Under the pieces are notes generated by a model. It made no database searches, was not told the DNA's origin, and saw only the letters and a program-made list of their open reading frames with translations. From assembly GCF_900167365.1 (NCBI RefSeq), contig NZ_FUXL01000004.1:62001-126000 (forward strand): a DNA stretch of 64,000 nt. The letters run 5' to 3'. Both the position numbers and the translations under genes were made by a program. Within the stretch, counting starts at the first letter, position 1; every line of letters begins with the position of its first letter. Shown piece by piece: positions 1 through 9,072 of the stretch. This DNA comes from Consotaella salsifontis. Its GTDB lineage: Bacteria > Pseudomonadota > Alphaproteobacteria > Rhizobiales > Rhizobiaceae.

Positions 1-1659
1 CGTCTTCGTGCTTTCCGCTCCAGGTGCGTGGATCAGGATGCCTTCGGCAGCGCCCCAGGTCGGCTGCTCCTCGATTTCATAGCCCATGTCGGTGAGCTTC
101 TGGCGCGTGTCCGGCGACAGCGCGAAGGGCTCGGCAAAGACCTTGTCCGGCAGCCACTGGTGATGGATGCGCGGCGCGTCGATCGCCGCCTGGATATCCA
201 TGCCGTGGTCGATGACGTTGAGGATCGCCTCCAAGGTGATGGTGATGATGCGCGAGCCGCCGGGGCTGCCGACCACCATGAAGATCTGTCCATCCTTGGT
301 GACGATGGTCGGGCTCATGGAGCTCAGCGGCCGCTTTCCCGGCGCAATCGCGTTCGCCTTGCCCTGGACGAGGCCGAAGAGATTGGCGGCGCCGGGCTTG
401 GAGGTGAAGTCGTCCATCTCGTCGTTGAGGAAGAAGCCGGTGTCGCCGGCGATCACCTTGGCGCCGAACAGCGCGTTGATCGTAAAGGTCAGAGAAACCG
501 CGTTCCCGTCCTTGTCGACGACAGAAAAATGCGTCGTCTCTGTGCCCTCGTGCGGCTCCTTGCCGGGCTGGACTTCGGACGACGGCGTGGCCCGCCCTTC
601 CTTGATCTCGGCGCGGATGGCCTCCGCGTGCTCCTTGGAGAGCAGCTTCTTGATCGGATTGTCGACAAAGGCCGGATCGCCCAGCGAGAAGTTGCGGTCG
701 ACATAGGCATGGCGCATGGCCTCGACCATCAAGTGGACGCTCTCAGCCGAATGGAAGCCGAGCTTGTCCAACGGATAGGCCCCGACCACGCCGAGGATTT
801 CGCAGATCGTCGTGCCGCCCGAGCTCGGCGGCGGCGATGAAATGACGGCATAGCCGCGATAGGTGCAGCGCACCGGGTCGGTTTCGTCGATGGAATAGTC
901 GGCAAAGTCCTGGGTCGTCAGGATGCCGCCGTTCTTCTCGCTGGCGGCGGAGACCGCCTCGGCGATCGGCCCCTTGTAGAAGGCGTCCGGCCCGTCCTTC
1001 TGGATGGCCTCGAGAGTGGCCGCCAGGTCGCTTTGGACGAGCTTATCGCCCACCTGCCACGGCTTGCCGTCGTGAAGAAAGATCGAGGCGACGTTGGGCT
1101 GGCCGGCGAAGGCGTCGGTGGCTTGGCCGAGAATGTCGACATCGCCCTTCTTCAGCACATAGCCCTCGCGGGCCAGACGAATGGCCGGCGCCATCACCTC
1201 CTCGCGCTTCATCGTGCCGTATCGCTGAAGCATGGTGTCGAGTCCGAGCACGGTGCCGGGAACGCCGACCGCCTTGTAGCCGTCGAGGCTGAGGCGGGGC
1301 ACGACCTCGCCCTTGTCGTCGAGATACATGGTCTCGGTGGCGGCCGCCGGTGCCTTCTCGCGGAAATTGAGGAAGGTGTCCTTGCCGCTCGCCAGATGGA
1401 TGGTGGCAAAGCCGCCCCCGCCGAGATTGCCGCAACAGGGATGAACGACGGCGAGCGCATAGCCGACCGCGACAGCCGCATCCACCGCGTTGCCGCCCCT
1501 CTTGAGGATGTCGGCCCCGACTTCGGAGGCATAGTGCTGGGCGGTCACCGCCATCCCCTCGCCCGCTTCGACCGGCGGTGGCGACACCGCCCCGGCGAGC
1601 GAGGGAACGAAGATCGGCGCGAGAGTGAGAATGAGCCTTGCGGCCAGAATTCGAGGCAT
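1..1659 (-). CDS. ggt: gamma-glutamyltransferase, 5' part (gene runs off the left edge)
   Basis: This is a periplasmic Ntn-hydrolase that cleaves or transfers the gamma-glutamyl group of glutathione. The frame stays open from the ATG at 1659 to the window edge (553 codons), so only the last residues are missing. It starts with a Sec signal peptide (MPRILAARLILTLAPIFVPS). The autoprocessing site motif TTHFSVVD begins at about T375, which becomes the N-terminal nucleophile of the small subunit. Downstream glycine-rich motifs, including PLSSMSPT and GSPGGSRI, are the usual gamma-glutamyl-binding segments. An AAAGGAG ribosome site lies about 6 bases before the start. The family is normally 560-590 residues, so very little is lost. 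No neighbour shares an obvious pathway. Confidence 0.95.
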   Translation of the reverse strand, partial: MPRILAARLILTLAPIFVPSLAGAVSPPPVEAGEGMAVTAQHYASEVGADILKRGGNAVDAAVAVGYALAVVHPCCGNLGGGGFATIHLASGKDTFLNFREKAPAAATETMYLDDKGEVVPRLSLDGYKAVGVPGTVLGLDTMLQRYGTMKREEVMAPAIRLAREGYVLKKGDVDILGQATDAFAGQPNVASIFLHDGKPWQVGDKLVQSDLAATLEAIQKDGPDAFYKGPIAEAVSAASEKNGGILTTQDFADYSIDETDPVRCTYRGYAVISSPPPSSGGTTICEILGVVGAYPLDKLGFHSAESVHLMVEAMRHAYVDRNFSLGDPAFVDNPIKKLLSKEHAEAIRAEIKEGRATPSSEVQPGKEPHEGTETTHFSVVDKDGNAVSLTFTINALFGAKVIAGDTGFFLNDEMDDFTSKPGAANLFGLVQGKANAIAPGKRPLSSMSPTIVTKDGQIFMVVGSPGGSRIITITLEAILNVIDHGMDIQAAIDAPRIHHQWLPDKVFAEPFALSPDTRQKLTDMGYEIEEQPTWGAAEGILIHAPGAESTKT

Positions 1660-1838
1660 CGAAGTCTCCTTTCGGCGAGGGCGAGGCGAAGGGAGCCGAT
1701 GTCGTTTAAGACAGCGCGTCAAAGCTGCTCCCACCCTTCAAGGTAGCGCAGCTTTCGCGAATTGGTCGTGGGAAGGTGAAGATGCGGGAGCGCGCTTTCG
1801 AGCGACGCGATGGACGGGTGACCGCTCAGCTTGAATCG

Positions 1839-2564
1839 CTACGCGTCGTTGCTGTCAAGGCGAAAAGGATAAGCGGTATCGAGAATAAGCCGGTAAAGGA
1901 TTGAAAAGACGAGCCCACAGATAAGCCAGGCGAGCACGACATCAGAAAGGAAATGTCCGCCGAAGGCGATCCGGTTCAGCGATAGCGATATGGCATAGAG
2001 GAGCGTTATTGCTGTCGCATATGGCCTTACTTGCTTAGGCGTAACCAGGGCCGCAGCGACGAGCCAAGCTGACGAGGAAGCCTCTCCGCTGACAAACGAA
2101 CAGTTCTCATCGCACCGTTCGCTGATCACCCAGACCATCTGGTGCGCGGCGCTCCCACCAAAGACGTCCAGATTGACCGGTCTGGGTCGACCCCAGAACT
2201 CCTTCAGGAGGCCGTTCACGATCAGGCCCGGCCCGAGAGCTAGTCCACACAGTAACCAGATCGGTTGGCGTGCCCGTGACCAGGTCAGCGCTCCGTTGAT
2301 GGCATCCCGGAGGATGCGGACCAGGATAAAAATGATGACCCCAGCCAGCACCCAGGGAGAACTCTTGCGGAGCCATTGCAGGTTGGGGTCGCTCGAGGAG
2401 ATGAAGCCATCGACAGGGCTGAAGAACCACCGGCTTACAACCAAATCGACTTCTGGAAATATCCAGAAAAACGTGCTGCTTGCCAAAATGGAAAGCGAGA
2501 ACGCGACAATCAGACGGTTCGATTTCGCGGCGGATGAAGCGGAGAGATATAGGGAGGCGCTCAT
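1839..2564 (-). CDS. PAP2-family membrane phosphatase (possibly a lipid A or lipid phosphatase)
   Basis: This 241-residue integral membrane protein has the three PAP2 motifs. KEFWGRPRP is the KxxxxxxRP motif, SFVSGEASSS stands where the PSGH motif usually sits, and NRIAFGGHFLSD is the SRxxxxxHxxxD motif. About five hydrophobic segments flank them. The family removes phosphate from lipid phosphates or pyrophosphates in the membrane. In motif 2 Glu replaces the usual His (SGE for SGH). From memory this variant is common in proteobacterial PAP2 proteins, but it affects the residue expected to act as general acid. The gene is divergent from an OmpR-type two-component system, and the region between has a CTTGCA direct repeat. 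Regulation by that system and a lipid A substrate are inferences. The ribosome site before the ATG is weak. Confidence 0.85.
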   Translation of the reverse strand: MSASLYLSASSAAKSNRLIVAFSLSILASSTFFWIFPEVDLVVSRWFFSPVDGFISSSDPNLQWLRKSSPWVLAGVIIFILVRILRDAINGALTWSRARQPIWLLCGLALGPGLIVNGLLKEFWGRPRPVNLDVFGGSAAHQMVWVISERCDENCSFVSGEASSSAWLVAAALVTPKQVRPYATAITLLYAISLSLNRIAFGGHFLSDVVLAWLICGLVFSILYRLILDTAYPFRLDSNDA

Positions 2565-2586
2565 GGCCGGCGCATGCGATGGCTAG

Positions 2587-2617
2587 CTTGCAGAAAACTT
2601 GCAGATCCAATCTTGCG
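2587..2617. promoter_or_regulatory. CTTGCA-N5-CTTGCA direct repeat, candidate response-regulator box
   Basis: CTTGCA occurs at 2587-2592 and again at 2598-2603, exactly 11 bp apart (hexamer-N5-hexamer). A third related copy, CTTGCG within the palindrome CTTGCGCAAG, starts at 2612. Two half-sites one helical turn apart is the usual layout of OmpR/PmrA-type operators. The repeat sits between the PAP2 gene and the response regulator, so it could serve both. The binding is inferred. Confidence 0.5.
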
Positions 2618-2737
2618 CAAGGTTCGATGCAGCCGCCGGAAATGAGCAGCGCGCGTGGCGGTCGCGCTGGCTTGCGTGCCCTCAGCGGAAGCAGAGCATC
2701 ATGTTGACCAGCCGCTGTGACGTCATGGAGAGCTGCG

Positions 2738-3415
2738 ATGCGAATTCTGGTCGTTGAGAATGATCGTTTGCTGTCCGGGGCCTTGGAGCGACGGTTGACC
2801 GAGGTGGGTCATGCGGTCGATGTGTTCGCGACTGTTGCGGACGCCGAGGCGGCCTGGAAAATCGCGCCATACGACCTCAGCATCGTGGACATCATGCTCG
2901 ACGATGGCGATGGCCGGTCGCTCGTCCGGTCTGTTCGGGCCGCCGGTCTACGGACGCCGACATTGATGCTCACCGCGCGAGATGAGATCGGGGACCGGGT
3001 GACCGGACTGGATGCGGGGGCTGACGACTATCTCGTTAAGCCCTTTGCAACCGAAGAGCTACTGGCACGATTGAGGGCGCTGCGACGGCGCTCTGCGGAG
3101 ATCACGGCGAGCGAGTTGCGCATAGGAAATCTTCTCTACGATCCCCAGACCCCGAGTCTGACAGTGGGCGATCAAGTCGTCAGGCTGACCGCTCAAGAAT
3201 ATGCGGCCCTCGACAAACTGATCCGTGCCGGCGAGCGCATAACGCCGAAACGCATGCTGGGCGAGCATCTTTACGCGCTTCATCAGGACTGGTCTGACAA
3301 CGCGGTCGAGACGCTGGTTCATCGGCTCCGCCGGAAGCTTCTGGAGGCGGGCGCCACGGTCGAGCTTAAGGCGCTGCGAGGTCTGGGCTACATTCTGTAC
3401 GAGACCGAGGCATGA
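2738..3415 (+). CDS. OmpR/PmrA-family response regulator
   Basis: This 225-residue response regulator has a receiver domain at residues 1-115. It carries the acidic patch E8/D9, the phosphoacceptor D51 (SIVDIML), T79 and K101 in LVKPF. A winged-helix DNA-binding domain follows at about 125-222, with the NAVETLVHRLRRKL recognition helix and a RGLGYIL wing. I chose the ATG at 2738 because GGAG stands 7 bases upstream. A GTG seven codons earlier has no ribosome site. The stop overlaps the kinase start (ATGA), so the two are coupled. Sequence style is nearest the QseB/PmrA/TctD group. The target is unknown, but the divergent PAP2 gene is the obvious candidate. Confidence 0.95.
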   Translation: MRILVVENDRLLSGALERRLTEVGHAVDVFATVADAEAAWKIAPYDLSIVDIMLDDGDGRSLVRSVRAAGLRTPTLMLTARDEIGDRVTGLDAGADDYLVKPFATEELLARLRALRRRSAEITASELRIGNLLYDPQTPSLTVGDQVVRLTAQEYAALDKLIRAGERITPKRMLGEHLYALHQDWSDNAVETLVHRLRRKLLEAGATVELKALRGLGYILYETEA

Positions 3416-4839
3416 GACGACCCTATCGCCTCGATGTGAGACTCGCGGTCGTCGTGACCGTGATATCTGCCTTAACCCTGGTGGGTGCTGGGACGATCCT
3501 GTCCATGGAGTTTCTGCGCGGCCAGTTCGCGATCGAGGAACGAGGACTGTCAGCGCAGGTCGAGGAATGGGCGGGATTGCTTCGGCGCAATCCTGACGGC
3601 ACCGTTGTGTTTGACCGCCCAGCCGAGCCGTCAGTAGAGATTGACCCACCCTATACGGGACTCCTGTCAGGTACACGGCCAGTGTACGGATACACCGTGA
3701 CGGATGCGGCAGGCACGGTGCTGGATCGCTCCGAGGTCAACGCTCCAGCCGGACATCCCGGGCGCGCAGATTCGGAACCCGTTCTCTTGGTGGGACCGAC
3801 GCTCGACGGCACCGGACCGGTCCTCATCGCTGAATTGTTCGTGCCGGAACTTAAGGTCTGGCTCCGACTGGCACGATCGCGCTCTGATGTGACTGCCTTG
3901 ACCAACACGTTCTTTGCCCAGTCTCTCGAAGAATTGGGGTGGGCGGCGATCGGAATGCTCGTCGTCATGGTGATCACGGCCGTGAGCATCGTTCGCTTCA
4001 GTCTCTTGGGACTTCGGCGAGTAGCTGCGCAGGCCGAGCAGATCACGTTCGACAATCTGGGTCATCAGCGGCTTGCCGGCTCATCGGCACCTGCGGAGGT
4101 TCAGCCGTTGATCGCCGCCGTCAACCATGCCTTGGACAGCATAAGGGCCGGCGCCGTCGCGCAGCGTGATTTTTCCATCCATGCCGCCCATGAGTTGAGG
4201 ACGCCGCTCGCCGACCTCAAGCTGCGGCTGGAAAGCCTTTCGTCCGATCCGGACCGTAACGCGGCCATGCAGGACATCGACGCCATGGCCCGTCTGATCG
4301 AGCAGCTGCTGCATATCGCTCGGTTGGACGGCAGTACGGTCTTCTCCCTCCAATCGCTCCACCTCGGCGAGACAGTTGCTCAAGTCCTGGAGGAAGCCGC
4401 GCCTCGGCTGATGTCTGCGGGCTGGTTCATTGAGGCAGACGGCCTCGACCTACCGGTCCAAATAATCGGCGACCCGACATTGATCGCGCTGGTTCTGAGG
4501 AATCTTTTGGATAATGTCCGCAAGCACACAGCGACCGGAAGTAATGTGAAAGTGTCCATCTCAAAGGACGGAACGCTTCTGTTTGCCGATACCGGACCGG
4601 GCTTGCCCAGCGGGTTTCCCACTTCAGGCTTTGCACGATTTGTCCGGGGTAATGAGAATACCCGCTCGGGAAGCGGGCTGGGGCTTTCGATATGTGAAAC
4701 CGCCATGCGACGTATGAGAGGAACCTTCAGCATGGAGCCGACAGTTGGCGGCGCCGCGTTTCGAATGAACTTCAACCTGGATCGAAGTTCCAATGAGGAC
4801 AAACAAACCGAACTCAAGGGGCGTAACGTCTCGGTCTGA
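3412..4839 (+). CDS. sensor histidine kinase paired with the upstream response regulator
   Basis: This 475-residue inner-membrane kinase has TM1 at about residues 12-34 and a periplasmic sensor domain of about 140 residues. TM2 is at about 176-198 and is followed by a HAMP-like linker. The dimerisation/phosphoacceptor helix is HAAHELRTPLADLK with H260. The ATPase domain shows the N box NLLDNVRKHT, the G1 box ADTGPGLP and the G2 box GSGLGLSI. Gene order and the ATGA overlap make it the cognate kinase. The periplasmic domain has no motif I recognise, so the signal is unknown. The architecture matches QseC/PmrB-type sensors. Confidence 0.95.
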   Translation: MRRPYRLDVRLAVVVTVISALTLVGAGTILSMEFLRGQFAIEERGLSAQVEEWAGLLRRNPDGTVVFDRPAEPSVEIDPPYTGLLSGTRPVYGYTVTDAAGTVLDRSEVNAPAGHPGRADSEPVLLVGPTLDGTGPVLIAELFVPELKVWLRLARSRSDVTALTNTFFAQSLEELGWAAIGMLVVMVITAVSIVRFSLLGLRRVAAQAEQITFDNLGHQRLAGSSAPAEVQPLIAAVNHALDSIRAGAVAQRDFSIHAAHELRTPLADLKLRLESLSSDPDRNAAMQDIDAMARLIEQLLHIARLDGSTVFSLQSLHLGETVAQVLEEAAPRLMSAGWFIEADGLDLPVQIIGDPTLIALVLRNLLDNVRKHTATGSNVKVSISKDGTLLFADTGPGLPSGFPTSGFARFVRGNENTRSGSGLGLSICETAMRRMRGTFSMEPTVGGAAFRMNFNLDRSSNEDKQTELKGRNVSV

Positions 4840-5246
4840 CGCCTCAACTGATTGGGGTGCGGCTTTTGCGAGGCTCGGGATCGAGCCTGAACAACCGACA
4901 TAGGCGCATTCCAGCCAACCCCAGCCCGGCCAAGGGAGGGATCGCGTAGCCATACCGTCGACCGCGCGCCATCGCGACGCTTGGCACAGCCAACTGGCGA
5001 ACGGTTTCCCTGCCGGCGGGCCTCACTCGCTTCCCATCCTCCTCGTCAGATGCGAGGGATCGCTCTCCGCTGGGAAGGGCGGTGGCCGGACAGGGATCGA
5101 TCCTCGGCCGCCGGACTGCCTCCACTCCTGGAACCCGACCCATACGCCTCTTGCGCCGCGATCTGCCAGGAAAACGCGATTCTGAGACGTTGCGGGAGGA
5201 AGCAGACATGCAACAATAGCCCGAGGACGACTTGGGGCGGGCAAAA
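4840..5246. other. intergenic region, no gene recognised
   Basis: This is 407 bases between the kinase and the acyltransferase. Open frames here on both strands have Arg/Pro/Ser-rich translations and lack ribosome sites, so I treat them as non-coding. I see no convincing terminator or promoter. It probably holds the acyltransferase promoter. Confidence 0.6.
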
Positions 5247-6317
5247 ATGTCTGGAGAAACGCGCGAGCGGCGCAAGACCATCGCCAACATCCAGATGCTT
5301 CGCGCCCTCGCCGCGCTTGGCGTCGTCGGCCATCACATCATCGATTCTCTCAACAACTATATTGGCAATTACAATATCCATATCGATGTCGGCGCGCGAG
5401 GCGTCGACATCTTTTTCGTCATCAGCGGATACATCATGGCGTACACGGCTATGACGTCACAGACGAGCCCGCTCCGCTTCGCAACCGACCGAATTTTTCG
5501 GATCGTCCCGATCTATTACATCCTGACGCTGGCCGCGTCCGCAGCCTTGATTTCAGGCTTCAAGCTCTTCGGACAGTCGTTTTCGGCACAAGAGCTTCTT
5601 CTCTCCCTGTCGTTCATCCCTTATCCGCACGGACCGATCCTGTTCGTCGGCTGGACGCTGAACTACGAGATGTTCTTCTATGCGATATTTTGCATGTCGC
5701 TGTTCTTCGACAACAGGATCATGAGCCTGACTGTTTCGATGCTGTCGATCGTGGTCCTGTGCGCCCTGCACAGTCACATGAGCGGCGCCCTCAAGACGCT
5801 TTCGGACCCGATCATCATCGAGTTCGCGCTGGGCATCGCGCTGCTGTTCATCCTGCGCACGACAAGAACGCCGCCGCTCATCGCGGGCATGATCGGGCTT
5901 TCCGGCTTTGCCGGCCTTGTCGTGCCGGAATTCGTCGCCCTGGGCGCAGGGTCATACCGGGCTGTCGTCGCCACCTCAGCCTTCCTGATCGTCTATTCGG
6001 CCATATCCCTTGAAGGAAGCGGAAGGTACACCCGGAGCAGCCTGGTGCTCCTTCTGGGAAACGCGAGCTACTCGCTTTACTTGATCCATCCCTTTGTTCT
6101 GCAGGTCATCGGGAAGATCAGCATCAAGACCGGGATGAACGAAAGCTGGCCGGGCCTGCTTGCAACGGTGCTGACGATGATCGCCTGCTCGGCGATGGCG
6201 GGCACGGCGCTGCATCTATGGCTCGAGAAGCCGATGACCAAATGGCTCAAGGGCACCGCGCGCGGAACGGCGGGCGCGGTCGCGCTTCAACCAACGGCGA
6301 GTGAAAAGCTCGGCTGA
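5247..6317 (+). CDS. acyltransferase 3 family membrane protein (ExoZ/OafA-like)
   Basis: This 356-residue protein has about ten transmembrane segments and is of the Acyl_transf_3 type. These proteins transfer acetyl, succinyl or other acyl groups to surface polysaccharides, lipids or glycolipids. Hallmarks are NIQMLRALAALGVVGHHI near the N-terminus, with the conserved histidine pair, then DIFFVISGYIMAY, FATDRIFRIVPIYY and GWTLNYEMFFYAIF. Near the end are SYSLYLIHPFV and LEKPMTKWLK. The ATG at 5247 gives the normal start. A TTG five codons upstream is possible but has no better ribosome site. No glycan gene is adjacent, although glycan genes occur elsewhere in the window, so its substrate cannot be read from context. 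Confidence 0.9.
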   Translation: MSGETRERRKTIANIQMLRALAALGVVGHHIIDSLNNYIGNYNIHIDVGARGVDIFFVISGYIMAYTAMTSQTSPLRFATDRIFRIVPIYYILTLAASAALISGFKLFGQSFSAQELLLSLSFIPYPHGPILFVGWTLNYEMFFYAIFCMSLFFDNRIMSLTVSMLSIVVLCALHSHMSGALKTLSDPIIIEFALGIALLFILRTTRTPPLIAGMIGLSGFAGLVVPEFVALGAGSYRAVVATSAFLIVYSAISLEGSGRYTRSSLVLLLGNASYSLYLIHPFVLQVIGKISIKTGMNESWPGLLATVLTMIACSAMAGTALHLWLEKPMTKWLKGTARGTAGAVALQPTASEKLG

Positions 6318-6354
6318 TCGGTCGCCGCTCGCGCGGGGATCATGGCCGCTAGCC

Positions 6355-6969
6355 TCAATCCCTTGCCGTCATCCTCGCCAGGAACAGCGGATCGTATTCC
6401 GGCGAGCGGACGCGGCGGCGGTCCGCCTCGGGCGCGGCGAGCGGCTGGGCGGGCGCAAGCTTCTCCGCCGCCTCGAAGGCAAGGCGCTGATAGATACCGG
6501 TGCCTTCGCTCTTCCAGGCGATCTCTTCCTTCGTCAGCTCGCGCATCACCCGCGCCGGGACGCCGGCGACGAGCGTGTTCGGCGGCACGATCATTCCCGA
6601 CTTGACGAAGGCCATGGCGCCGACGATGGCGTTCTCGCCGATCACCGCCTCGTCCATCACCACCGCGTTCATGCCGACCATGGCGTTGCGCCTTACCCGG
6701 CAACCGTGAAGCACAGCGCCGTGGCCGATATGGCCGTCCTCCTCGACCACCACGTCGATCGCGGGAAATGAATGGACGACGCAGGTTTCCTGAATGTTGG
6801 AGCCCCTTTCGAGGATGATGCGGCCGAAGTCGCCGCGCAGCACGGCGCAGGGGCCGACATAGCAGGCGGCTCCGATGATGACGTCGCCGATGACGACGGC
6901 ATTGGGGTGGACGAAGGCGGATGGATCGATCGCCGGGACGACCCCGTCATAGGCATAGATGCCGTTCAT
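6355..6969 (-). CDS. paaY: PaaY-type gamma-carbonic-anhydrase/hexapeptide thioesterase
   Basis: This 204-residue left-handed beta-helix protein has repeated hexapeptides such as VVIGDVIIGAACYVGPCAVL and GHGAVLHGC. Metal-binding histidines lie in HSFPAID, GHIGHGAVLHG and nearby. PaaY proteins hydrolyse dead-end CoA thioesters formed when the phenylacetate pathway leaks. The ATG overlaps the paaZ stop (ATGA), which fixes the start and places it as the last gene of the paa operon. It is convergent with the acyltransferase across a 37-base gap. The C-terminal extension of about 30 residues past the helix is typical of PaaY. Confidence 0.92.
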   Translation of the reverse strand: MNGIYAYDGVVPAIDPSAFVHPNAVVIGDVIIGAACYVGPCAVLRGDFGRIILERGSNIQETCVVHSFPAIDVVVEEDGHIGHGAVLHGCRVRRNAMVGMNAVVMDEAVIGENAIVGAMAFVKSGMIVPPNTLVAGVPARVMRELTKEEIAWKSEGTGIYQRLAFEAAEKLAPAQPLAAPEADRRRVRSPEYDPLFLARMTARD

Positions 6970-9050
6970 CGCGCGGTCTCCTCCGCTGCCGGCGGCCAAC
7001 TCTTGGCCACCATGGTGAGCACGTCGTATTGCGCCACCACCTTGCCGTCCTGGCGCGTCACCTGACAGTCCCAGCGAACCTCGCCGTGTCCTGCGTCCTG
7101 GCGCGGATTGATCTCCTTGCAGGTGAGGCGCACCGACAGGGCATCGCCCGGATAGACCGGCGCCAGGAAGCGCAGATTGTCGGCGCCGTAATTGGCGAGA
7201 ACCGGCCCCGGCGCCGGATCGACGAAGAGCCCGGCGGCAAAGGAGACGACGAGATAGCCGTGGGCGACCCGCCCGTCGAAGAACGGGTTCGCCTTGGCCG
7301 CCGCCTCGTCCATGTGGGCGTAGAAGGTATCGCCGGTAAAGGCCGCGAAATGCTCGATGTCGTCGAGCGTCACGGTGCGCGGGCCGGCGATGAGCTGATC
7401 GCCGATCTCGAGTTCGGCAAGGGATTTGCGGAACGGGTGCGTTGTGTCCGCTCGAACCGCGGCGCCCTCGCTCCACCGGCCGGTGACGGCGGAAAGCAGG
7501 CGCGGCGTACCCTGGATGGCGGTACGCTGCATGTAATGGATCATGCCGCGCAGCCCGCCGAGCTCCTCGCCGCCGCCGGCGCGCCCCGGCCCGCCATGGA
7601 CCAGCACCGGAAGCGGGGAGCCGTGACCGGTGGAGGATTTGGCGCTGTCGCGATTGCCGATCATGACCCTTCCATGGAAAGGCGCGAGGCCAAGCGTCAC
7701 CTCGGCGGCGACATCGGGATCGTCGGTAAAGAGCGAGGCGACGAGCGAGCCCTGTCCGCGCCGCGCCAGGGCCACCGCCTCCTCATTGCCGTCATAGGGC
7801 ATGACGGTCGCCACCGGCCCGAACGCCTCGACGTCGTGGATGGCGGAAGCGGATATCGGCCTATCGCAATAGAGAAGGACGGGCGAGAGGAAGGCGCCTT
7901 TCTCCCGGTTGCCGGAGACGACCGCCGCCGCCTCATGCATGTTGCCGGCAACGATCTCGGCCTCCTTGCCGAGTTCGGCGACGCGCGCCCGCACCTCGGC
8001 GAGCTGGCCCAGCGAAGAGAGCGGCCCCATGCGCACGGCCTCGTCACGCGGGTTGCCGACGGTGGTTCCGGCAAGCCTCTGTCGCAGCGCCTCGACAAGC
8101 GCCTTAGCGTGGGCGCGTGGGGCTATGACCCGGCGGATGGCGGTGCACTTCTGCCCGGCCTTCGCCGTCATCTCGCGCGCCACCTCTTTGACGAAGAGGT
8201 CGAATTCCGGCGTGCCCGGCCCGGCGTCGGCCCCAAGGATGGCGGCGTTGAGGCTGTCGGCCTCCATGGTGAAGCGCGTCGAATTGGCGACGATCGTCGG
8301 ATGGCATTTCAGCTTACGCCCGGTCGTTGCCGAGCCGGTGAAGGTGACGACGTCCTGGCCGGTGACGTGGTCGAGAAGATCGCCGACCGAACCGCAGACG
8401 AGCTGCAGCGCCCCCTCGGGCAGGATGCCGCTGGCGACGATGGCCCTCACCACGCTTTCGGTGAGGTAGGACGTCTGGCTGGCGGGCTTTACCAGTGCAG
8501 GAACGCCCGCGAGGAGGCAGGGTGCTATCTTCTCCAACATGCCCCAGACGGGGAAATTGAAGGCGTTGATGTGGATCGCCACGCCTTCGAGCGGCGTCAG
8601 GATGTGCTGGGCCGAAAAGCTGTCGTCACGCGACAGGCGTTCCAGGTCGCCATCGACGAGAACGCGCGTGTTGGGCAGCTCCCGCCGCCCCTTGGAGCCG
8701 TAGGAGAGCAGCGTTCCAATGCCGCCCTCGATGTCGATCCACGAGTCCGCTCGCGTCGCCCCGGTGGCGAAGCTCTCCTCGTAGAACGCCTCCTTCATGG
8801 CCATCAGCATCTGGCCGATGGCCTTCAGCATCGCCGCCCGCTCATGGAACGACATGGCCCGAAGCCTACGCCCGCCGATCGACCGGCCATGGGCGAGCGC
8901 CTCGCCGAGATCGAGTCCGGAGGCGTCGACGAGGGCGACGGGCTCGCCTGTCGCCGCATCGAGAAGAGGTACCCCCTCGCCCGTGCCCGCGCTCCAGCGG
9001 CCGCAGACATAGCTTTCGAGACGGCGCGGCCGGGATGCCGTGGCGGTCAT
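6966..9050 (-). CDS. paaZ: bifunctional oxepin-CoA hydrolase / 3-oxo-5,6-dehydrosuberyl-CoA semialdehyde dehydrogenase
   Basis: PaaZ opens the oxepin-CoA ring and oxidises the resulting aldehyde. At 694 residues it is close to the E. coli enzyme (681). The aldehyde dehydrogenase domain covers about 1-525, with the catalytic Cys in AGQKCTAIRR (C302), the general base E263 in TMEADSLN and FTGSATTG in the cofactor region. The MaoC-like (R)-hydratase domain covers about 540-690, with FTGDTFYAHMDE carrying the catalytic Asp/His. Both active sites are intact. It sits between the ferritin-like gene and paaY in the operon. A long open frame exists on the opposite strand but is a high-GC shadow. Confidence 0.97.
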   Translation of the reverse strand: MTATASRPRRLESYVCGRWSAGTGEGVPLLDAATGEPVALVDASGLDLGEALAHGRSIGGRRLRAMSFHERAAMLKAIGQMLMAMKEAFYEESFATGATRADSWIDIEGGIGTLLSYGSKGRRELPNTRVLVDGDLERLSRDDSFSAQHILTPLEGVAIHINAFNFPVWGMLEKIAPCLLAGVPALVKPASQTSYLTESVVRAIVASGILPEGALQLVCGSVGDLLDHVTGQDVVTFTGSATTGRKLKCHPTIVANSTRFTMEADSLNAAILGADAGPGTPEFDLFVKEVAREMTAKAGQKCTAIRRVIAPRAHAKALVEALRQRLAGTTVGNPRDEAVRMGPLSSLGQLAEVRARVAELGKEAEIVAGNMHEAAAVVSGNREKGAFLSPVLLYCDRPISASAIHDVEAFGPVATVMPYDGNEEAVALARRGQGSLVASLFTDDPDVAAEVTLGLAPFHGRVMIGNRDSAKSSTGHGSPLPVLVHGGPGRAGGGEELGGLRGMIHYMQRTAIQGTPRLLSAVTGRWSEGAAVRADTTHPFRKSLAELEIGDQLIAGPRTVTLDDIEHFAAFTGDTFYAHMDEAAAKANPFFDGRVAHGYLVVSFAAGLFVDPAPGPVLANYGADNLRFLAPVYPGDALSVRLTCKEINPRQDAGHGEVRWDCQVTRQDGKVVAQYDVLTMVAKSWPPAAEETAR

Positions 9051-9072
9051 GGCAGGTCCTTTGCTGGATCGG

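Noticed and set aside
1660-1838. Plus-strand frame spanning the ggt start region (1625-1834)
   Set aside because: It has no ribosome site or family and overlaps the ggt signal peptide region on the other strand.
6355-7476. Longer paaY reading with an N-terminal extension
   Set aside because: The added 169 codons lie inside paaZ in another frame and are Arg-rich; the ATG at 6969 couples to the paaZ stop.
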